DNA of 15,702 bases from Pseudomonadota bacterium (GTDB lineage: Bacteria; Pseudomonadota; Gammaproteobacteria; Pseudomonadales; Pseudohongiellaceae), in the NCBI GenBank assembly GCA_022563075.1, contig JADFOC010000008.1, positions 1 to 15,702 of the forward strand, in the 5' to 3' direction. The notes under the pieces were generated by a model. That model was given only the letters and a program-made list of their open reading frames with translations, searched no databases and was not told the origin of the DNA. This document shows positions 10,797-15,702 of the stretch, piece after piece; the first letter of the stretch is position 1, and the number at the start of each line of letters is the position of its first letter. Position numbers and translations under genes: made by a program.

Positions 10797-13025
10797 CTAT
10801 TGAGGTCTTTTGCTGGGATTGTCCACCGAACTGAGCAATCGCTCATTGAGGGCAATGAAGTCCGCAAGAATACGGCCACTCTCTAACAACAGTGGATCGC
10901 CTTCCTCTTCTTCTACCGTCACACTGCTTTCGACGTCGTCATTATTGGCGAGAGAGACATCGTCGTTGCGTTGGGCAGGTGCTTCATCATCATCCTCATC
11001 AACCGGGTAATCTACCCAGTCTCTGAGGGGCAGTCCTTTGAGTAAACGCCGCATATTCTCGGCATCAAAATCGGCGCGACGATTTTTCTCGCGTTCGGCC
11101 TTTACAATCTGCTGATTCAGAGAGAGCTGTTCGCGCCCGCGTAGTTGCTTGGTGCGCTCTATTTGGTTGACCAGGTAGATAAAGTCAGGAGACACTTTTG
11201 CACGAGTATCATGCAATGCCTGCAGCTCTGGTAACAATGCCTCGATGGCATGGTAGGCTCGATATTCAACGGCGCGTACCGTATCCCAGGGCAATGCACC
11301 CGCGAGGCTGCTTTCCCCTATGTTGTCATAGGCATCGTAAAAATCAGGAAACGTAATGTCGGGCATCACGCCACGATGTTGAGTGCTAGCGCCGGAGATG
11401 CGGTAAAACTTGGACCGGGTAAGTTTGACCTGGCCATAGTCCATCGGAATTATTTCCTGCACCGTACCTTTGCCGAAGGTCTGACCACCTAACACAATTC
11501 CGCGTTGATAGTCTTGAATCGCGCCGGCGAAAATTTCTGAAGCCGATGCACTGGTACGGTTTACCAGGACCGCAAGCGGTCCGGCGTAGGCGACGTCTGG
11601 GTCGCTATCACCAAATGAACGAGTAAAACCATTGCGGATGCCCGAGTAACGAACCTGTACGGTCGCACCAGTTTCGATAAACAGCCCGACCAACTGATTG
11701 GCTTCCTGCAAACTGCCACCACCATTGTTACGAAGATCGACCACGACCGCGTCTACATTTTCCGCGATCAGCTCGTCTAACAGGACCTGTACATCACGAG
11801 TAGAACTCTTGAAATCTTCGTCGCCACGCGCCGCGCCTTCAAAATCGAAATAGAAAGTTGGCAGATCGATAACACCAATCTTGTAGTCGTTGCCTTGATA
11901 ACTCAACTCAATCACTTCTTTCTTGGCTGACTGATCTTCCAGCTTGACCGTGTCCCTGGTGATACTCACTATGGTTGAGTTGGATTCATTAGCCGCGTCT
12001 GCCGGAATCACACTAAGTCGCACGACGGTACCTTTTTCGCCCCGGATCTGCGCCACCACATCATCCAGACGCATACCGATTACGTCGTGGATCTCACCAT
12101 CGACGCCCTGGCCGATACCGATAATACGATCGCCTTTCTTTAATTCATCACCGCGCTCGGCCGGACCACCGGTTATTAACTCCACAACTTTTGTATATTC
12201 GTTTTCGGTGGTGAGTTGAGCGCCGATACCTTGCAGAGATAAAGACAAACCCATGTTGAAATTCTCAGAATCTCTCGGGGAAAAGTAAGCCGTGTGAGGA
12301 TCAACGGCTTTGGCTACGGTGGAAAGATAGGCTTGAAAAATGTCTCTGTCATTGGTCTTCAAAATCTGACGCAATTGATTACGATAGCGCTTGCTGAGTT
12401 TCTCTTTGATCTCTGCGTCGTTATCGCCGGCTAACTTGAAGTTCAGCACCGTGTTTTTTATGCGCCGGCGCCAAATTTCATCGAGATCTGCAACGCTCGC
12501 TGCATAGGGTGCTGCCTCACGATCGAGCGTGATATATTCATCCAGGGTGAAATCCATTTCAGCCAGATGATTTTCGATTCGATCGATGGAGTAAATTATC
12601 CTTTCCAAGATGCGCTTGTAATACAAGTTGTAGATTTCGAAACCTGGTTCGACGCTGCCTTGCTTCAGACTGTCATCGAGAGTGTAACGGTAGGCACTGA
12701 GTCTATCGACATCCTCTTTCAGAAAATAAAGATGGGAGCCATCGAGCGTATCGAGGTAACTGTCAAAGACGATGGAGGAGAAGTTGTCATCTATCTCCAC
12801 CTCTAAGTAATGCTTGGATTGCAATTCCTGCACCAGTTCTAACGCGGTTTCGCCATGCACTTCCTGACTGACCAGGGGTGTGTAAAGAGTATCGATATCA
12901 AGCACTGTATTGAGTTGCACAGGATCTTGCTGAGCGAATAGCGTGTTGGCAGCCAGCAGACAAACAGTGACTGTTGCAGCTTTGAAATACTGGCCTACGG
13001 TAAACTGACGACTACAAATCTTCAT
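10797..13025 (-). CDS. prc: Tail-specific (C-terminal processing) periplasmic protease
   Basis: A 742-residue serine protease of the S41 family that degrades periplasmic proteins with nonpolar C-termini, including ssrA-tagged ones and, in E. coli, the hydrolase MepS via NlpI. A signal peptide covers about residues 1-31 (cleavage LFA|QQ). An N-terminal helical domain comes first. A PDZ domain follows, near LQGIGAQLTTENEYTKVVELITGGPA. The catalytic core has Ser494 in SASASEIF, Asp505 in IQDY and Lys519 in TFGKGTVQ, with the same spacing as E. coli S430/D441/K455. The C-terminal DUF3340-like part ends with a very acidic stretch (DEDDDE...VEEEEGD) not in E. coli Prc. I chose the ATG at 13025, preceded by GGAG, because the signal peptide starts there; an upstream ATG at 13082 is in frame. 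Confidence 0.95.
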   Translation of the reverse strand: MKICSRQFTVGQYFKAATVTVCLLAANTLFAQQDPVQLNTVLDIDTLYTPLVSQEVHGETALELVQELQSKHYLEVEIDDNFSSIVFDSYLDTLDGSHLYFLKEDVDRLSAYRYTLDDSLKQGSVEPGFEIYNLYYKRILERIIYSIDRIENHLAEMDFTLDEYITLDREAAPYAASVADLDEIWRRRIKNTVLNFKLAGDNDAEIKEKLSKRYRNQLRQILKTNDRDIFQAYLSTVAKAVDPHTAYFSPRDSENFNMGLSLSLQGIGAQLTTENEYTKVVELITGGPAERGDELKKGDRIIGIGQGVDGEIHDVIGMRLDDVVAQIRGEKGTVVRLSVIPADAANESNSTIVSITRDTVKLEDQSAKKEVIELSYQGNDYKIGVIDLPTFYFDFEGAARGDEDFKSSTRDVQVLLDELIAENVDAVVVDLRNNGGGSLQEANQLVGLFIETGATVQVRYSGIRNGFTRSFGDSDPDVAYAGPLAVLVNRTSASASEIFAGAIQDYQRGIVLGGQTFGKGTVQEIIPMDYGQVKLTRSKFYRISGASTQHRGVMPDITFPDFYDAYDNIGESSLAGALPWDTVRAVEYRAYHAIEALLPELQALHDTRAKVSPDFIYLVNQIERTKQLRGREQLSLNQQIVKAEREKNRRADFDAENMRRLLKGLPLRDWVDYPVDEDDDEAPAQRNDDVSLANNDDVESSVTVEEEEGDPLLLESGRILADFIALNERLLSSVDNPSKRPQ

Positions 13026-13183
13026 AACACTCCACATTTTTCCACTAAAGTCTAATTTGACAGGATTAAACTGGATTCCCATTCAGCTGTGTTGGCAAAA
13101 GCTGAAGACTAAGTCAATTCCATACCAGAGAGAAGTAAATTTCTTTAATTTTAACCATAGCAAAAACCTGCGCCGAGTTTAGA

Positions 13184-14386
13184 CTATTTGATCAATTTGT
13201 GCCTGGCTGAGGCATGTCGCTCGGTACGCTCCACATCGATATAGCGATCGGTAATGGCGCTGGAACCATGGCCTGCATCGTCCCTGACATGCTCGCGCGG
13301 TCGATGTTTGACATCTTCCGAGATGCCGGTATGGCGTAGCCAGTGCACCGTCGCCGATGCCAGACGATCGGCATCTGCCTTAAAGCCTTCCTTACGCATC
13401 ACCGCGGCGGCTTGATCGAAGCATTTTTGCACAATGCCCCGGATCTGCCTGGTGCTGGTGATACCACCCTTACCGCGTGTCTTATGTATCAGCGGGCTAG
13501 ACTCCCCCGGGCTGGGCAGGGCAGGCAAGCCCCGCGACCTGCGGTAGCGCTGCAAAGCCTCCAACATCGCATCACTGACCGATATCTCGCGTTCTTTATT
13601 ACCTTTGCCCACGGTAAGAAACCACCAGTTGCCTTCCTGATCCACCTGGAAATGCCCCATCTGGGGCTGCCAGCGCGAAGTTTCCACGAGTTCAGAGATT
13701 CGCAGATACATGGCAAAGAGCGAATTCATGATGAACACGGTGCGTTCATGTTCCAGCGGTTGCTGCTGCGCCATGTTTTCAGCCGCTTCCACCACGTATT
13801 CCCATTGCAGCGGTGATAGGCGGCGAACCTTGCCCTGCGTCTGGTGTTTACGCAGATACTTACTCTTTTGACGCATCTGCGAGACTGGATTAGCGGCCAG
13901 GTAATTCTCCTGGATGAGAAAATTGAAGAAACTGCTGAGTACACTGAATAGCGACTGCAGTGCCGCTTGCGAAATGACGTATTGCTCTCCACTATTTACG
14001 TAGGGGCGCCAGTCCTTGTTTGGAATGCGCTCACCCGCCCGGTCCAGGAATCGAGGCACATTCTTCGGCCCCACCCAGGCATCAGGTGGTTGCCTGGCGA
14101 ACTCGATGTAGTCTTCCATGTCTTCCCTAACTATCTGATTTAGTGATTTATTAGCGACTAACCAACACCAGTGCAGAAAATGCTCAATCTCACGTCGGTA
14201 GGTGCTAAAGGTGTCGGGACTGCCACGGTAGCTGTAGATAAATTCGCTGGCATGCTGGTAATCAGAGAGGGCATCGCTGGGAGAATCTGCCAACAGATGG
14301 TCGAGCGTCTTGAGCGGTTGCTTGAAGGGGTTCTGCATTGCCTCCAGGGTATCGAAAAAGGCAGTAGGTGATTTCATGTTTGCCAT
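13184..14386 (-). CDS. Tyrosine recombinase (phage-integrase/Xer fold)
   Basis: A 400-residue site-specific recombinase. The N-terminal DNA-binding domain spans about residues 40-165, and the catalytic domain holds every expected residue: Arg229 (YLRISEL), Lys261 (VGKGNKERE), His348 and Arg351 (HWLRHTG), His373 (AGHGSS) and Tyr382 (TDRYID). It should therefore cut and rejoin DNA. It is longer than XerC/XerD (about 300) and I cannot assign it to a named element. Neighbours are prc and modA; no excisionase, phage, transposon or cassette genes are visible. Codon use looks like that of the neighbours, hinting at long residence. The start at 14386 has only a weak AAGAGA upstream; an ATG three codons in (14377) is possible. 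Function beyond recombination is unknown. Confidence 0.9.
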   Translation of the reverse strand: MANMKSPTAFFDTLEAMQNPFKQPLKTLDHLLADSPSDALSDYQHASEFIYSYRGSPDTFSTYRREIEHFLHWCWLVANKSLNQIVREDMEDYIEFARQPPDAWVGPKNVPRFLDRAGERIPNKDWRPYVNSGEQYVISQAALQSLFSVLSSFFNFLIQENYLAANPVSQMRQKSKYLRKHQTQGKVRRLSPLQWEYVVEAAENMAQQQPLEHERTVFIMNSLFAMYLRISELVETSRWQPQMGHFQVDQEGNWWFLTVGKGNKEREISVSDAMLEALQRYRRSRGLPALPSPGESSPLIHKTRGKGGITSTRQIRGIVQKCFDQAAAVMRKEGFKADADRLASATVHWLRHTGISEDVKHRPREHVRDDAGHGSSAITDRYIDVERTERHASARHKLIK

Positions 14387-14408
14387 TAATTAGATCTCTT
14401 AACGCTTT

Positions 14409-14438
14409 GTAATAAATGAAGAATAGTTTAAAAAACAA
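14409..14438 (-). promoter_or_regulatory. Weak candidate promoter of the recombinase gene
   Basis: On the minus strand TTGTTT (14433-14438) and TATTAC (14409-14414) are 18 bp apart in AT-rich sequence, about 25 bp before the start codon. The match to consensus is modest. Confidence 0.3.
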
Positions 14439-14491
14439 GAAAAATAAAGTAACCGGAGAACGCGCTTTAGCAACGACCGACAACGCCATGC

Positions 14492-14503
14492 TACCTATAG
14501 GTA
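14492..14503. repeat. 12-bp palindrome TACCTATAGGTA inside a spaced inverted repeat
   Basis: The palindrome is perfect. It lies within the interval bounded by the 9-bp inverted repeat 14445-14453 / 14520-14528, about 100 bp upstream of the recombinase start. It could be an operator or a recombination site; nothing further supports either. Confidence 0.4.
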
Positions 14504-14657
14504 TTCGGTTTCAACGGCTGTTACTTTACCCCGAGGGCAGGCAGTGTCCTGAAAGCACAAGATTACACCCCAGTCATCTCCACTATCCAGGTAGTTTGCA
14601 CGCCGCATCGAGGAATAGATCGGCTGCCTTCAGGCTGCACCAGCGCAGCATTTAGTT

Positions 14658-14663
14658 TATACT
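14658..14663 (+). promoter_or_regulatory. -10 element of modA
   Basis: TATACT matches the sigma70 -10 at five of six bases and puts the start near 14670, inside the ModE box. The -35 region is poor, so the promoter may be weak or need an activator. Confidence 0.5.
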
Positions 14664-14666
14664 TTC

Positions 14667-14690
14667 CGTTATAGAGACAGGTATATAACG
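14667..14690 (+). promoter_or_regulatory. ModE-type operator of modAB
   Basis: Half sites CGTTATA (14667-14673) and TATAACG (14684-14690) form a perfect inverted repeat with a 10-bp spacer, the same layout as the E. coli modA operator (CGTTATA-N10-CATAACG). In E. coli, ModE with bound molybdate represses there. Here the box covers the expected transcription start and ends 3 bp before the modA ATG. The modE gene itself is not in the window. Confidence 0.85.
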
Positions 14691-14693
14691 AAA

Positions 14694-15482
14694 ATGATAA
14701 AACTCGTAAATTCAAGAGCTTATAAAACGTTTCTTGGCCCAGTAGTCAGGGCAGGGCTGTTATTGTGCTGCTGTATGCCGAGCTTAGTCGCTGCCGATAC
14801 CGTCAATGTGGCGGTGGCATCGAATTTCGCGACCACGATGGAAATCGTAAAACACCGGTTTCAGGAACAATCCGGCCATCGGGTCAATCTGATCAAGGGT
14901 TCCAGTGGCAAACACTATGCCCAGATCATCCATGGAGCCCCGTTCGATCTATTTCTTTCTGCCGATGCCGAGCGACCCAGACAACTCGAGCGACAAGGTC
15001 TCATCATCGATCAGAGTCGCCGTGTCTACGCCCTGGGACAACTGGTGCTTTGGAGTCGGTATCAGAACCTCAGGCCCAGCCGGCAGAGTCTCGCCAATGC
15101 CGCTGGGTTCAATTATTTAGCCCTCGCCCATCCAGCGCTGGCCCCCTATGGCAGGGCCGCGATAGAAACCCTGAAATACCTCGCCTTACTGCCTGATTTA
15201 GAGAATAAAATGGTAATGGGGGAGAACGTGGCCCAGGCTTTTCAGTTCGCCTATAGCGGCAATGCCGAATTTGGATTGGTCGCGTTGTCGCAGGCACTAA
15301 CCGTGGTTGAATTTGGATCTTATTGGTTGGTGCCCGCGGCCTTTTATTCGCCAATCAGGCAGGAAATGGTGCTATTGACGGATGCTTCCGCCGCGCGAGG
15401 GCTGTTTGAATTTCTCGGCAGTGATGCGATGCAGTCCATCCTGGAAACCAGCGGCTACTTATGGCCAGAGCTGTCCCAATAG
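14694..15482 (+). CDS. modA: Molybdate ABC transporter, periplasmic binding protein
   Basis: A 262-residue protein that captures molybdate (and tungstate) in the periplasm for the ModBC importer. Residues 1-34 form a signal peptide with a hydrophobic core and likely cleavage VAA|DT. The mature protein starts TVNVAVASNFATTMEIV and has the family ligand-loop motifs KGSSGKHYAQI and GAPFDLFLSAD, then PALAPYGRAAIETL and the C-terminal AARGLFEFLGSDAMQSILETSGY. The start at 14694 follows the ModE box directly; the only ribosome-like AGG is about 12 nt upstream, so translation initiation may be weak. modB begins 14 bp downstream, so the two are cotranscribed and should be shut off when molybdate is plentiful. 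Confidence 0.95.
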   Translation: MIKLVNSRAYKTFLGPVVRAGLLLCCCMPSLVAADTVNVAVASNFATTMEIVKHRFQEQSGHRVNLIKGSSGKHYAQIIHGAPFDLFLSADAERPRQLERQGLIIDQSRRVYALGQLVLWSRYQNLRPSRQSLANAAGFNYLALAHPALAPYGRAAIETLKYLALLPDLENKMVMGENVAQAFQFAYSGNAEFGLVALSQALTVVEFGSYWLVPAAFYSPIRQEMVLLTDASAARGLFEFLGSDAMQSILETSGYLWPELSQ

Positions 15483-15496
15483 GTAGCCCCTCGGTC

Positions 15497-15702
15497 ATGC
15501 TCAATCCCAACGACATCGATGCGTTCCTACTCACCCTGAAGCTGGCTGCAACAACCACGGCTATCTTACTGCTATTCGGTACTCCGCTGGCCTGGTGGCT
15601 GGCGCAAACCAAATTCCGTTTGCGCGGAGCAATCGAAGCACTCATTGCCTTACCCTTGGTATTACCGCCGACGGTACTGGGCTTTTACCTGTTGCTGACA
15701 CT
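15497..15702 (+). CDS. modB: Molybdate ABC transporter permease, N-terminal fragment
   Basis: The first 68 codons of the inner-membrane permease; the gene runs off the right edge. The translation begins MLNPNDIDAFLLTLKLAATT and continues LLLFGTPLAWWLAQTKFRLRG, then IEALIALPLVLPPTVLGFYL, the diagnostic start of ModB, with the first transmembrane helix at about residues 10-32. ModB dimerises and pairs with the ATPase ModC, expected just beyond the window. The ATG at 15497 has no strong ribosome site but lies 14 bp after the modA stop, suggesting coupled translation. Confidence 0.93.
   Translation, partial: MLNPNDIDAFLLTLKLAATTTAILLLFGTPLAWWLAQTKFRLRGAIEALIALPLVLPPTVLGFYLLLT

Larger units (their letters stand above)
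14387..14693. other. Divergent control region, recombinase / modA
   Basis: About 307 bases with no gene. It contains a weak recombinase promoter, a spaced inverted repeat (TAAAGTAAC 14445-14453, GTTACTTTA 14520-14528), a perfect 12-bp palindrome TACCTATAGGTA at 14492-14503, and the modA promoter with its ModE box. The stretch 14530-14630 shows nothing I recognise. Confidence 0.6.

Noticed and set aside
10632..10886. 84-codon plus-strand frame running through the terminator into prc
   Set aside because: It crosses a strong terminator and overlaps prc antisense; no supporting signal.
13026..13183. TTGACT and TAAAAT-like hexamers upstream of prc
   Set aside because: None pair at an acceptable 16-18 bp spacing, so I do not call a prc promoter.
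13514..14756. Two GGGCAGGG octamers (13514-13521, 14749-14756) matching the FtsK KOPS motif
   Set aside because: About two matches are expected by chance in 15.7 kb on both strands, so no inference about replication direction is justified.

Overview
This window is a chromosomal segment of a gammaproteobacterium, most likely a non-enteric lineage related to Pseudomonadales/Cellvibrionales. That placement is inferred from gene content and order (aat, trxB, ftsK, lolA, crcB, serS, cysG, tus genes, yccA-like gene), a block known from Pseudomonas-type genomes, and not from any phylogenetic test. Most of the sequence is ordinary core genome; the accessory part is one lone tyrosine recombinase between prc and a molybdate transport operon.

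Layout. Positions 1-75 (minus) are the first codons of aat, followed upstream by trxB (minus). A gene-free divergent region (about 1059-1473) separates trxB from a tight plus-strand run: ftsK, lolA, crcB, serS and cysG. Gaps are about 20-53 bp and serS/cysG overlap by one base. These cover chromosome segregation, lipoprotein export, fluoride efflux, seryl-tRNA charging and siroheme synthesis. The AAA+ ATPase gene rarA, usual between lolA and crcB/serS in relatives, is absent. Converging on cysG is the minus-strand tusDCBE set for sulfur relay to tRNA 2-thiouridine. Its TusE carries both cysteines typical of DsrC. A yccA-like membrane gene lies upstream, separated from tusD by a probable terminator.

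The region 9789-10796 holds no protein gene. It contains the yccA promoter, a decayed tRNA-Ser copy (about 10018-10101) whose anticodon now reads TGC, an intact tRNA-Ser(UGA) with a good sigma70 promoter, and two hairpins near the 3' end of prc. One hairpin is a strong plus-strand terminator with no protein gene in front of it.

On the minus strand follow the periplasmic protease gene prc and a 400-residue tyrosine recombinase with all catalytic residues but no phage or transposon genes nearby. Plus-strand modA and the start of modB close the window. A ModE-type palindrome sits over the probable modA transcription start, so molybdate repression is expected. I see no CRISPR array, insertion sequence, or obviously new multi-gene system. 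The points most worth follow-up are the two-cysteine TusE, the tRNA-Ser relic, the orphan terminator with structured upstream sequence, and the solitary recombinase.
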